Shown here in pieces: positions 24,301-38,154 of a stretch of 64,000 nt of DNA (its first letter is position 1; the number at the start of each line of letters is the position of its first letter). Both the position numbers and the translations under genes were made by a program. The stretch comes from Amborella trichopoda (taxonomy: Eukaryota; Streptophyta; Magnoliopsida; Amborellales; Amborellaceae). The notes under the pieces are model-generated. The model made no database searches, was not told the DNA's origin, and saw nothing but the letters and a program-made list of their open reading frames with translations. Location: positions 3,449,848-3,513,847 of the forward strand of contig NW_006500010.1 in assembly GCF_000471905.2 (NCBI RefSeq), in the 5' to 3' direction.

Positions 24301-27300
24301 TTTCTGAATTTCTGTATATTTTCTTTTTCTTATTTTTAGTTTCTACTTTCTAGTTTTTAGTTCTACTATCTAACTTTGTGTGTAGAGTCTAAAGTGTATC
24401 AGACTATCAATGTATGCTTGTATGGTTCTACTATTTTAGCATTGTATGAAAAATATGGATTATGGTCTTCTGGATTATAAAAATACTGGGATTATGCTCT
24501 TAGTTTTTTTCCTTTTTCAACTGGGCCGGCCAGGTTCTGGGCGCCCGCCTAGGCGCTGGACGGCCTGGACCCCCATGGCCGCCTGGGGGCTGCCTAGCGC
24601 TTTTTGAAACTCTGCTGACACTTCACCTTCAAGTTGACTTAAACAACATTTAATATTTGATAACTTCCATAGCATTTCAAATACAGGCCCTCCAAATCTC
24701 GCACAACACTATGAAACTGAAAATTCATAGCAGGTGTGCCCTTTTAATACTTGTTTCTCCATTGTGTTTAAACCTAGAAAGCCAGATATGCATCACTAGG
24801 TACACTATTTCCTATCTAATTGCACCTACCATATCCAGAAACAGACAATAGCTATTCCTAACAAGGATTCCAAGTGATTGAGAAAATTACAAATCATGAA
24901 GACTCTGCAGTCCACACAAAGTATACCTAATTGATTAGCCCATAAATGCAGGAATTCTTTTCAAAGCACAAGGCTATATAAGTTTTGCCAATGAAGAAAA
25001 GGTTAATACTTTAATTGCACCTACCTGATGAATGTTCATTTCATCAAGGCGAATCTGTGCATAAGCTCTGTCTTTTGCCAAAGCTGTGATATCGCTGTTG
25101 ATGAAAAAATAAACACATTTGAAAACACTCAAATGAACAGTTATTCAAACTATATTCATATATTTTTACAATGACAACTTTTGTGAACAAGTAGACTGTA
25201 TGCTGTGACACATAAATGTAAATAGGACTACAACAAAGGTTTACCTTCTAGAATATATATCTACCAGGGAGTCACTGTCATTGACGATGGGAATTGAACT
25301 AACTTGGGCTGCAAAGAGAGCGAGATGCATGAGCAAGGGGAAAACTATTAAATAAGAACGTCATCTAGAAGGCCAAAAATTCATTATTAAAGTTTTTGGC
25401 AACCAACTAATGCCCATTATCATCGGTATTCCAGTCCACTCAGAGACAAAAAAGGACACTCGTTATTGCATCATGTGAACAGAAACAAAATCCATTCTAG
25501 TATATAGTTCTTCAGAATAAAACTGCAAAATTAAATGGAGAACTTCAATTAGTATGAAAGCATTGCAAAAATATAAGAAAAAAATCATAAACAGAACTCA
25601 CACCATTTCATTGATTTTACCAAAATGGAAGAGAATGTAAATAGATCAAAAATAAGTTAATATTTTTTGAACCATTTATAATGAGAAAAATATAATTAGT
25701 GTCCAACCATAGGGAATCAGGCTGTCTCCAAAATATGGTCTGACCTATCTAGCCATTAGACCAAATGACATGTAAGAGCATATGAGAAATAACATGGTTC
25801 CATACTGATGTAGATACATTTGAGGAAATAGTAAAATCAACAAGGAACAAAACCAAACACAATTCAAAGAAACCTATGGTTTCTTCTCCATACCCTAAGC
25901 TAAGGTTCCAAAAGCCTAAGCTCTTATCTCTTTCAATTTCTAAAAATCATGTAGAATGACCCCCTCAAGGCCACACACACATCTTCTATATTATAATTTA
26001 ATGTTCCAAGTACGAAAAATGTCCAAACAAACAATATATTGACTCATATATCCTAACTTAACTTAAAATTCGTAATGACAGTTTAACCCCTGTAAACAGT
26101 ACCCATGAACAATACTTCCTGAACAGTAATTGTAAATAGTACTCATGAAGTAAATAAAAATAAATAAAAACTAGAATCCCTGAAAAACTAAAAAACACTA
26201 GAAATAAACTCTAAAACTAAACCTATAATATACATCTTTTGAAATTGAATAAAAATTATAAGATAATTTTGCCCTGCATCACATATAGAAATGTTTAAGC
26301 TGCCTTTAATGTGAAAAGAGGCAGTGCAGGTTAGTCATAGCCATTGAAAGCAGGTAGCATGATTGATAAGAATGGGAACATGATCCCTATGATTGACATA
26401 GTCCTTTGAATTATAATTAGCTGATATAACTGCTTAATTCAACCACTAATCAAGTCCTCTCATACCACAAAACAAGAATTGCAAAAGGTCTATGTTGGAA
26501 GGATTTTGCCTATATGGGACTTGTTCCTCGTTGTTATCACTAAAATAGCTCTTCAATAGATCATTCCAAAAAAAAAACTAGCTCTTCAATATCTATGGCT
26601 AGCAAGGTAGTTATCATTCTTTTGACTGAGTACGAGAGCTAGATACTCGACTACTGTAAAGATTTAATCCAATTAGTTGTCTTTTAACAAGACATGGAAA
26701 CTTCTTTTGTAAAAGAAAGTAATGTATGCCTTTGTTTTAGAAAAGATATCTTTTTCATTTGAAATGGAGGGAAAATATTTTTATAATTTTCAAATAAGAA
26801 AAGAAAGAAAAACTATTCTATTATTTGGTACAGAATACTCAAAGAAATATAATAGGGGTCTGTTTGGATAGGAGGAAATCAAGAATCTCAGATATTTGAA
26901 ATCCAAGGAAATCTATGGATTTTCAATATCAAGGATTTTTGTCATGAATTCCTCAAATCCTTTGTTTGTATAAACTATACAAAATTCATGTATTCCTTGT
27001 AATCACTTCCATGTCTATTGTTTGGTAACAAAACTTGATACAATTTCTCTCTCTAAATTTTTTAAATACTCTCTCTAAAGCTCAAAATTTGGGATAGTGT
27101 ATCTATAAAATTTTTGAGATTGTTTCTCTCTCTAAAATTTGATATGGTTTGTCTCTCTAAAATTTAATATACTTCCTCTCCAAAATTTAAAATTTGAAGT
27201 TGTCTACCTAAAAATTTTGAAATAATTTCTCTCTCTAAAAATTTTAGGTGCTTTACACTCTAAAATTTAATATAGCTTCTCTTTCTAAAATTTTAAGATA

Positions 27301-30300
27301 CTCACTCTCTAAAATTTAAAACTTGAGATAGTTCCCCCCTTCAATAATTTTGAGTTAGTTCCCCTCTTCAATACTTTTGAGATAGTTTCCCTCTCTAAAC
27401 ATTTTTAAGTAGTTTCTCTCTCTAAAATATGCTATAGTTTTTCTCTCAAATTTTAAGATAAATTCTCTTTCTAAAAGCTAAAATTTGAGATCTGTCTAAA
27501 ATTTTTGAGAGTTTCTTTCTCTAAAAAATTTTATGTACTTTCTCTCTCTAAAATTTGATATAGTAACTCTCTTAAATTTTAATATACTCTCTCTCTAAAA
27601 TTTTGAAATAGTTTCTCTTAAAAATTTGATATAAGAGTCTCTCTAAACTTTGATATACTTCTCTCTCTAAAGTTTAAATTCTGAGACTCTCTAAAACTTA
27701 AATTTTGATGTAGTTTCTCTCTCTAAAATTTCATGTACTTTCCCTATTTGAATTTTGATATAGTTTATTTTTCTAAAATTTTAATATACTTTCTCTCTTT
27801 AAAACTTAAATTTTGCGATAGTTTCTCTCTCCAAAAATTTTGAGATAGTTTCTATCTTTAAAATTTTTTAGGTAGTTTCTCTCTCTAAAATTTGATAAAA
27901 TTTCTATTTCTAAAATTTTAATATATTTTCTCTTTCTAAAATTCAAAATTCAAGATAGTTTCTCTCTAAAATTCAAAATTCGCGATAGTTTCTCTTTAGA
28001 AACGAGATATTTCTCCCTCTAAATTTTTTTAACAATTTCTCTTCCTAAAATTTATAATAGTTTCTCTCTAAAAGTTAATTTTAAGAATACTTTCTCTCTC
28101 TAGAACTTAAGATTTGATATAGTTTCTCTCTAAAAAAATTTGAGATAGTTTCTACTTCTAAAACGTTTTAGTTACTCTCTCTAAAATTAAAAATAGTTTC
28201 TCTCTCTAAAAATTAAAATATGAGATTGTTTCTCTCTAAAAATGTTGAAATAGTTTCTCTTTTAAAAATTGAGATAGTTTCTCTCTTTAAAAATTTGCAT
28301 GTACTTTCTCTTTAAAATATGATAGTTTCTCTCTAAAACTTAAACTTTGAGAAAACTTCCCTCTCTAAAATTTGAGGCAGTTTATCTCTCTAAAAAAAAT
28401 TGGTACTTTATCTCTGTTAAATTTTAACATACTTTCTCTCTAAAAGTTAAAATTTGTGATAGTTTCTCTCTAAAATTTTGAGATAATTCATCTCTCTAAA
28501 AAAATTTAGTAATTTCTCTCTCTAAAATTTTAACATGCTTACTAAAATTTTAATATTCTCTCTCGAAAAGTTAAATTTGAGATAGTTTTGCTCTCTAAAA
28601 TTTTGAGATAGTTGTTCTCTTTAAAAAATTTAGGTACTTTCTGCCTCTAAAATTTTCATACCTACCAAATGCTCCCTATGTTTCAGGTAGAGGGAGCCAA
28701 TGAGTGAAATCCATGGGCCTTGGAAATGCAAAAAAACAGGTTTTGGAGTGGAAATGAAATCATGGAAAAGTAGGTCTTATTTCCATGATTTTGATTTTCC
28801 TGCTTTTAAGTATCCTAGTCATTAAACAATCCAAACGGTGGATTTTGACAATATCCAAGATATTAGGAATCCATGCCTTAAAATCCATGCACCCAAACAT
28901 GCCCTAGAATAATTCTATATCTCATAGAAGACAACAGTTCAAGAAACCTTTGGCGATCAACAATAGAATGTGAGTTAACACAATCTAACAGCATGCTAGG
29001 ACAACCACGTAACAACAATCATGCAGTGTTTGAAAAATCCATGATGCGACTCAGGACTTGTCCCAATAAAGTCACATTGGGAACCTGGCAACTATTCTGC
29101 GCAACTATTCTTGTTTTCCCATAGGAATCGCTCGAGTCAATCCATTTCTAGGCCTTTCTGGCCATAGAATTGGCGAAGTCTTGTTGAGACCCACTAACTT
29201 GACTTGCCATAACTCAGGCTCAGGGCCCTTGAAAGTCCCTAGGCGACTCCAATTTTTAAAACACTGTACGAGAACCTATCCACTGTGTCCAAGCGATCAA
29301 AGCAAGTTAACTCAACAGGCCTCCATTAACCAGAGAAACAAAATCACATAATCCAAAGAACTAGTTAAAATAAGAAACTCGATTTACCTTGCAGCAATAA
29401 TGAGAGGGCAGCACTTAGAGAGGAATTCAGTCTCAACATTGCTAAAGGGCGTCCATTCGGGTCCCCTATTTTCGGAACCCAAGTACCCAAACCCATTGAA
29501 CAAATTGGTTGTTCTAGAATAGGCAATGAGCTAGATGAATGTCTAAAATGCCTGCAAATACCTGGAAAGTGAAACATCATCTGTCAGATATGAACAAAGG
29601 CTGGGTTCGATGGAGTCAGTATATAACAGAACTTACATTTCAGTATTCCAGAAAGTGATGCCAAGTGAAGCAACTGAGAAAATGACCCATCTCGTGAAGA
29701 AGAATGGATAATTGGAATGGTAGCAACCCCATTTTGAAGAATTTTTAGAGCTACATCTTTCAAGGTATCAAAAGGACCAGCCTGCATATCCAAACACTCA
29801 TAAGGAAGTAGTCTAAGAGACTAGCATTGCCAAAGAAATGCACAAACACTTCCAAGTAGCTAAACTTGAAAACGATTATGCTCCTCTTCAATCACATATC
29901 AAAAACTCTATGCATGAATAAATCCTAACAAGAACCACCCAAAGAAACAACAACAAAAGCACATGAGGAAAATTATGTTCTGCTAAAACGTTCTTTTTAT
30001 GACGCATATATATAAGTTTCATTTGCATCAGGAAACACATGAAAAATCTTTCATCTAAAATCCGATACTACAAAAATTCTTAGGTCATACTCCAAAAGAG
30101 AACAGCTATATCACATTTTTTACTCAAGACAACGTAGCAAGGAGTCCTGCACCTGCCACGACAGATTCTATGCTGTCTGCAGGCAATGAACTAAAGCAAA
30201 ATCTTATCACAAACATTAAGGCCCCATTTGGAACAACCAAATTTGGGAATAAGGAGTTAAAAGTGGCCCATTTTGGTTGACTCAACTATTTATGGGTGCC

Positions 30301-33300
30301 TCACTTTTGCATCCCCGCTTATTAACAAAATGGTCTGTCACCCAGCAACAAAAATTGCTTGTTTCCCCCTTTCAAACAACCGCTATAGTGGAGATGTCAA
30401 GCCATCCAAATAGCGTCGAAGGTTCTTCATTACTACAAAATCATTTCATGTAAAAATTATAACAAAAGATACGTCACCCATGAAACAAAGAATGCTATAT
30501 AAGGAGGAAAAATATAATGCATTACCACCGCATACACTCATGAATGTTGGCATGAACCTCTAACAAGCTTCCCTTTAGACAATATCCTTCAAACTTATGT
30601 TGAATGAACACCTCAATTATTCACATATCCCCACACCCCTAGCCGAGGAAAAATTCGAATATATCTGTACATGGGATTCGATATATCTGTGACTTAATAT
30701 GTATTCGTACAAGGGTATTTCGGTAATTTGTACCATCTATTTGAGACTCGATATCTATTGTTGCAATTGAGGGTTCATTAAGGGTTAAAGGAAAAATGCA
30801 TAATGCTTTGTAATCAATCAAAGAGGCGTGAGGAAGAGAGCTTTTGTAACCCTATTCTCCATGGCCAATAAAGTAGTTCTCATCTCCTGTGGACGTAGGC
30901 ATGTTGACTAACCACGTATATTATTGCGTTGTGGTTGGTTGTCTCTTTCTTTTGTGTTCGTTTCTTCTTTCTAGTTTTCGTGGATTGCTTTTCGTTTTTA
31001 CACCCATGCCCCCACCCCGCCAACCCCACAACTCACTACACCCACAGATTATTTCCACCCAATGAGATAATACCACTCATTTCACTGCTTATTCTGGTCT
31101 CCTAAACATACTTTAAAAATTCCTACATTAACAAATCATGGAAAAGCTTCCATCTCGACCTCAATCCACAGTTGTATACTCAGTATCCTTCCCCATTTGA
31201 GGAGGATCCCCTATACATATCCTGAACTGTCTTCTACGACCTGTGCCATTACTCAAACCCTTCGATCCCAACTAACATGATGTGTACATCCTTCCAAACA
31301 TATCCTCGGGCTCCCACATATCAGAACCTCTGCTGTCAACCTCTAGCACCACATGACAAGGATGTCAACAAGCCCCCCCTCCACACGTCTCAGACTGCCT
31401 GTGCAAAAATGTTCCCACAATTATAATCCATGGGCCCAATCCTAGATATGGCTCTCATCCACATTTGTAACTTGCCACTCCTAATGATGGACGTAGCCAC
31501 CTTGCCCCCTCTAACCTCTCTGATAAAGCTTTCAGCCCCACCTATCCTCTATAATATTCACTTACTAAAATGAACAGGAACCAACCTATGAACTCCACCA
31601 TATTCTTCAAAATCGTCTTTACTACACCCCCTGAAGTGCCCTTTCTGTATTCTTAACCCCGCCAAACCTCCTGAATCATCATGGATCATAATAACTCCCA
31701 CATCATTGGACTATCTAGTACCTTCTCGTACCATCCCCTAAACATGTCGGGGAATCATTTTTCAATCAATTTCACCAACAAAAGACTTTTCCATGAAATC
31801 ATGATGGATCTACAATTATTTAATTTGATTAGTTGAACACAGTTCTTTTAATATGAATCTTCAACATAATTTTTTTTTTAACAAGATTAATTCAGAAATT
31901 AAATGGTAGACACCTAAATGATAGAAAAAATAGTGCAACAACAGAGACAGCAAGCAAGTACGAGGTCATTGAACTCCATAAAGCCAATCACCAAGGAAAC
32001 CTAGAAGTGCGAGTGGCACTTCATAATAGTAAGGGCATCCAACACTATGCACACAAAAGGTACATGTTACATCAGTGAAAATATTTAAAGGCATGCCCAA
32101 TAAAATGATTTTAATGCCATGAAGCGTGTGCCTTTCCCAAAGTCAAGCCAGACTTCAACAGAGACTCTCAAAGCACTCTAACATGAATACATGATACAAT
32201 TTGCTGCCTTAATGAAAACATTTTGCTAATGAAACAACTTTGCTAAAGAATAAAAAACTGTATAAAGAAAGGGCATTCATGGAAACCAAATGGAATGCTA
32301 GAATACCATTCCATTAAATACGAAAGACTTACATGGATTAATTGCCTCTCTAATTGTCTTGAACTCCCTTCAGCTTGCCTGTTTAGGTGTAACTTTTCCT
32401 CCTTCCATGCAGATATTTTGTGTGTTTCAAGTTGTTCCTCGGTCAAACTCGAACCATGATTTCCAAGCTGCATATGAGAAAAGATTAAGACCTTACATGA
32501 AGGAAAAATGTGATCTAAAACAACCTGAAGCATTCAGCAAGCACAATGAAGCGACCCATTAATTCACTGCATTCCATAAAGCTTAAAGAAGACTCCAGAA
32601 AACTGCAAGAGCCTACTACAATCTCAGAGGTCAGCAACCAAAAGAATATAATGGAACAGTCATTCAAAAATTCCAACTTTCACGAACACGATAACCCCCA
32701 GCAGGATGCAACATACACTCAATTTGCTATTAAATATATTACAACAGGCATACATCTTTGCCCTACAATAGTAACTAAAATCCTAAAAACAAGCTATATG
32801 GAATTTTTAAGTGAAATCCTACATTCCAATCAAGACCCAAGCATTCCACGGAAGTGGACTAATCTACATCCTAGTTAATGTAAATTTCATGACTTTTGTG
32901 TACAGACCGCCATTTGTAACCAAAACGATGCTAAGTACGATAAAGAAATAAAAAATTAAATAAAGTAAAACCAAGAGATAATCTACACATTAAAAAGTTT
33001 GCAAAATTCATACTACGAAGACGGACAAAAGATTATAGAGAGAAAGATTCCTAAGTCTAGCACCTCGATCATGTGCATGCCAGGCTAAACCTATGGAGAA
33101 CTATATGAAAGCTAAAACTCAACTTTGTGGTAGCGTCTCAGGGAATACTAGTCTGAAAGACAGGAATGGAGTTTGTACAGGTTAGGAGCAGTCAATAAAG
33201 AGTACTCAAACCCATTGGTGGGCACAGTAAGCATCCCTGATGCTCTGCCAGAGCCCCATTGACAGGCATAAATGTTTTCTTCTTGCATCCCCAGTTGAAG

Positions 33301-36300
33301 AAAGATGTATTTCTGGCACATAACTAAAATGCCAGATTTCACTATCACTTACAACTTCAGACTTGTCTGAGAGGGAGAAAGAGAGATTAATATTGGCCTT
33401 CGAAATTTTGTAGTCTTGCTTTCGAACATACATTCCAAAAAAACAAACGACCACTTTCAACCAACTGAGAACATAATAATGACTCATGAGCCCTTCCCGG
33501 TCTCTAACTTAGCATGACTACCAGACTTTAGCATACTTTTCAAGAACTAAGCAATCTTTTTTTTATGTAGTTAAGATAACTTTAACAAGGGAGAGGAAAT
33601 TTCCATGATCATGAATATCCATGGTTGTCGGGCTCCGGTCTCTCAGCAATCTTCCTTTGGGGTTAATCATTGCAACCACAGTAGCACTTGATGCTCAAGT
33701 AATGGTTGGGATGTGTTGTAAGATAAAAGAATGTCTGTAATTATCTAAGAGATATGAGAATATTTATTAGGTTCACTACTGAGAGAGATGTGCAAGCATA
33801 AATGAGAACAATCAGTGATCTTTGTGCCAAGTTTCAAGATCACCGCGAGATGCCATCCTTCGGCTGCCGTTGTGCATTAATGTGTGTCAATATTTCAACA
33901 AGTGTTGACACCCTTCAAAATGAAGGGACTGTCAAAAAGAATAAAACCATGCACAAGTTCCAACTTCCAACCCAAAACCTTTTGAAATGGCTTAATGTGA
34001 AAACAGAGCCATGCATACTTGAGTTTTAACATCAAGAAAGAAATAAAACTTCATACAGGAAAATGGAATGTTTTGCATAATATACTAATTGCACTGAAGT
34101 ATCACATCATATTAGACTAAATACCTACGATTCTCGTATGACACTGACAAATGTAACTCTGAATAGGATGGATAATCTCAATGCATTCCTTAAAATCATA
34201 TGCATGATAACAATTGCAAGCCTGTGACGCAGATTTGTGTTTCTGAATACCACAGATAAACTCACAACTAGTGGTATCAAATTCGCTTCACTAGGGCCGA
34301 AGAGGCCAAATTCTTTGGGTTTCACACCCAAACCAAAGTGAAGTAAATCTGAGAACACTTACTTCGGGTGCTTGTGATGAAAAATATTCTATATTTTGCC
34401 ATTTTTTATTTTTTTTTATTTTTCCTTTCTTCATTCCTGTGGTGTGATCTACGAGAACATGTGTGGCAGCGGGTTCTATAATCTTATTTACGGGAAAAAA
34501 AAAAAAGCCGTCCCCTGAATCACCAAAGCACTTCGTTTTACCTACCAAACCAAGAAGCCTCCAAAGCAAATATAATAATGCATTTGCTAATAACAAAGTG
34601 TTACTCCGTAGGAGAGTAAAACAAGTCCCTAATAGCACTAGTAGGAACGGTGATTTGGTTCAAATCGAAAGCTCTAAATGGGCAAGGGCAAGTCCCCAAA
34701 GGTCATGGATGGAAGTATTGAGAAAAGATATAGTGACTTATGGTCTAACTAAGGGTATAATCCTTGATAGAGCGGAATGGCATGACAGGATTCGTGTAGC
34801 CAACCCCAAATAGTTGGGATAAGGCTTGGATGATAACGATGATGACGAAGATCATAATGTATTTAAATAAAGTTTTTAGTAACAATATAGGAGAAATCAC
34901 ATAGTTTTTGGCTTCAGAAAGAGCATAAAGTTGTATTTGAAGGGAAAGTTGAAGAAACTTTTCTACTACTAACTATCATCAAAATGTATAAGAGAATAAG
35001 CTTTGCCTTTTCCAATATATTCAAATCAACCGAACTAAAAAACCAAGGTCCCTTACAAGGTCTAAGTCACATTAGCATTCAAAGAAACAAGAACAATAAA
35101 ACTAGACTGCAAAGTTCAGAAGCACAAAATATTTCTCGAGGACGACTGTGCCCAACGATTAATATGATTCACATATTATGAATTCAAAACTTATTCCAAC
35201 TATGATACAAGAAATTCCACATAAATACCTCTCTCAAGATTAATATGAAATCCAAAGCGCTAAGAATGCCCACGAGTTGTCCCCTGTAAGAGTCCCAAAG
35301 AGGGGCAACAGAAATTCCCTAGAAACAGTTCAAAAAGCCAAATATCTTCAGTACAAATAGAACAAACCATAAACAGCTAAATATTGAAACTGGCAATGCT
35401 CAATAAAATCCAGCAAGAGACCAATCACTAATGAAAATACAGTTCAAAAATGTATCCGTAATCTAACAACAAATCATATTCAGAATTATAAAAATTTAGA
35501 GAACCATGAATGAGCCTATGGTTAGATCCTTTCAGAACTCAGAGTCTCAATCACTAATCATGGTTGTCAGGACGCAGGAACATCAGGACATCTGGAGTTC
35601 ATTTCCCATGTAATTTATAAATTATATGTAAAAATTGCTAAGATGTAGGAGAAAAAACAGTGCAAGTTACAAATGCATAGAATATGCAAAATATAAATTA
35701 TCCATGAAAGGCCCGCTGAGAAAAATAGACACACTTCAAAAACCAAAACATAAGAACACCATTATTTCATAGCAGCTAGAACCCAAGGTTCAGGGCTTCA
35801 AGTCAATCTCAAACGTTTCTAAGGGGAAAAGGATCTTCAGATAGGCCTATAAAGAAATTCCAACAACAGTACAGGTATCTCATAAAGCATTAGCTCTTTG
35901 TCCTAGTTTTCCAATGAAAGTGTGTTTTCACTTGCACAATGATCAATTTCTAAAGAACAATATTTCTAAAGGAAGGAAGCAGAAGCAACTGTGCATAATT
36001 CAATAGAGAAAAAAAATCATTGAACGCACCTGCTCATAAAGGATATGGAATGCTTGCTTTACGGGCAAGTTGACATCAAGAGCGAAAACCTACCAGCAAG
36101 TATAAATTAGCATAACTAGGCAGACACTCACCATATAAAGCAATATCCATAGGCGGTTACCATGTGTGAGCTCACAAAGGCGGGTGAAGCATGCAAACCT
36201 TGCCTGACTCAGGTAGTAACTCATAAGCCGTATGTGTAGATAAGAATACAGACACCCGCTGACGTGAGACATCAATATCAGCCTCTGATATCCTCGGGAC

Positions 36301-37698
36301 CGGCTCCTGCAGGGCACCATCCGACAATGTGACCTGTTTCGTAAGCCAGGATGCCCATAAAGCAACAATTAAAATAGTTCATCCCATTACCACCCCCATT
36401 TTGTGTTTAAGGTCAACTTATAAGGGTGGAGATAGAAAGATGAAAAGATACGAGTGTATATCTACAATATATACATAATTTTGTATGTATAATTGTGGAT
36501 ATATGCTTTTCCACATTACATGTGGAAGCCTAAGTCATGCTAAGCTGCATAAAAATAAAACCCTTTAACTTGGTTAGTTTGCCCATGAAGTGCATCAATG
36601 CTTGAGATAAACTTAACTTTACAAGGAGTAGCACCTTAGAGGTAAAGGGAATACAAAGTTTCATATCTCTAAGTAAAACCGATAGAACACAAAAACAAAA
36701 GCAGTTTTAGAGCAGATAGATTTTGGAATTGATTGCGACTTTCTGAGAAAAACTCACCGCACGTCTGAATATCTCATTATCCACATCCATGTTCACTCCA
36801 GAGCCAGGGGTTTCTGGAAGCAAAACAGGAGGTACAGGCTCAGGTTCTCTGGCAAGCACGATGGTATTGACTATTCCATAGTTTCCATTCACAAAAGGTA
36901 GGCGTTCGTCATATCGCCACTCCCCATCAACATAAAACTTATACTGCAAAAATTGGAAACAAATACACAAATGGTTTACTAGCAATACACTCGATCCAAT
37001 TATGTAATAAGCAACATGCAACATGAATTACATTTTCCTGACTACAAACTTCTAGACAAAATGAAAGCATTTTCAAGGGTTTAATGTATGGCAGTAAACA
37101 CGGAAATCTCACAAAAATAGGTTTATCCATTGTCCCTGCATAAATATTTGGTAAGAGCATTGCTTGAAGGTGCTAGATGAAGAATCACATTCCTTACCTG
37201 GTGATATCCTGGTGTTAAATTGCAGATGGCCTGAAAAACAGTTGGGCAACCTTCCACAGGAGACATTTGCCTATGCTCTGACCACCTAATACATAGAATT
37301 TGGGACAGCGTCATGATCAGAAGACCGCGACCAAAGCAGCTTCAGAAATCTCTTTTCAACAAAATTCACACCCCCCATAGAAGAATACTGATGGTAGCAA
37401 TATCTAGAGGGGTAGGTACAATACAATGGTAGCAATATCTAGAGGGGTAGGTACAATACAGCTCGAGTGTATATGCAGGATAACCATACAAAGCCTCGAT
37501 ATTAAATAATAGTTAAAGATATAAAAAGCTTTTCAAAAAATTGGTTTGGCACTACATCAAGGAGTGATGTGACGTCCTAGGCAGTCCATGGAAAAGAGTC
37601 AAAATGCAATAACTGCTTTTGTTTCCAGTTGAAAGTCTACTAATTGAACCAAATTAGCCCCATATATGTGTGTGTGTGTGTGTGTGTGTGTAGAGAGA

Positions 37699-37731
<33 letters not shown>

Positions 37732-38074
37732 NNNNNNNNNNNNNNNNNNNNNNNNNNNNNNNNNNNNNNNNNNNNNNNNNNNNNNNNNNNNNNNNNNNNN
37801 NNNNNNNNNNNNNNNNNNNNNNNNNNNNNNNNNNNNNNNNNNNNNNNNNNNNNNNNNNNNNNNNNNNNNNNNNNNNNNNNNNNNNNNNNNNNNNNNNNNN
37901 NNNNNNNNNNNNNNNNNNNNNNNNNNNNNNNNNNNNNNNNNNNNNNNNNNNNNNNNNNNNNNNNNNNNNNNNNNNNNNNNNNNNNNNNNNNNNNNNNNNN
38001 NNNNNNNNNNNNNNNNNNNNNNNNNNNNNNNNNNNNNNNNNNNNNNNNNNNNNNNNNNNNNNNNNNNNNNNNNN

Positions 38075-38154
<80 letters not shown>

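Larger units (their letters stand above)
22777..24614 (+). mobile_element. hAT-superfamily element, non-autonomous, with exact 8-bp target duplication
   Basis: Termini are imperfect inverted repeats: CAGTGATTCAAAAAG at 22777 and, reverse-complemented, CAGAGTTTCAAAAAG ending at 24614. Both sides are flanked by the identical 8-mer CTGACACT (22769-22776 and 24615-24622). The CAG...TCAAAAAG terminus and 8-bp duplication are classic hAT features. Subterminal regions are GC-rich and hold repeated GCCTAGGCGG palindromes. The 1,838-bp interior has three BED-finger copies and an acidic tail but no DDE catalytic core or hAT dimerisation domain. It is inserted antisense to the SNF4-like gene. Confidence 0.93.
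21143..25024 (-). other. Intron 11 of the SNF4-like gene (hAT host intron)
   Basis: This 3.9-kb intron holds a GT/GA microsatellite (about 21274-21311) and the hAT element at 22777-24614. Removing the hAT and one target copy leaves about 2.0 kb. Confidence 0.8.
25309..29387 (-). other. Intron 9 of the SNF4-like gene, 4.1 kb of repeats
   Basis: It holds the LTR-like repeat copy 2 (25800-26283) and the tandem-repeat-bearing MITE-like element (26855-28905). No host exon is seen inside. Confidence 0.75.
29782..32332 (-). other. Intron 7 of the SNF4-like gene, 2.6 kb
   Basis: It contains a copia-like LTR piece (30640-31005) and a GC-richer unidentified stretch (31160-31740). No host exon is seen. 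Confidence 0.7.

Noticed and set aside
27035-28670. Regular spacing suggesting a CRISPR-like array
   Set aside because: Units are degenerate and AT/CT-rich without constant repeats and unique spacers, in a plant intron; it is a minisatellite.
34291-34638. 115-codon minus-strand open frame
   Set aside because: No domain, includes poly-Lys/Phe from A/T runs, and does not join neighbouring SNF4-like exons.
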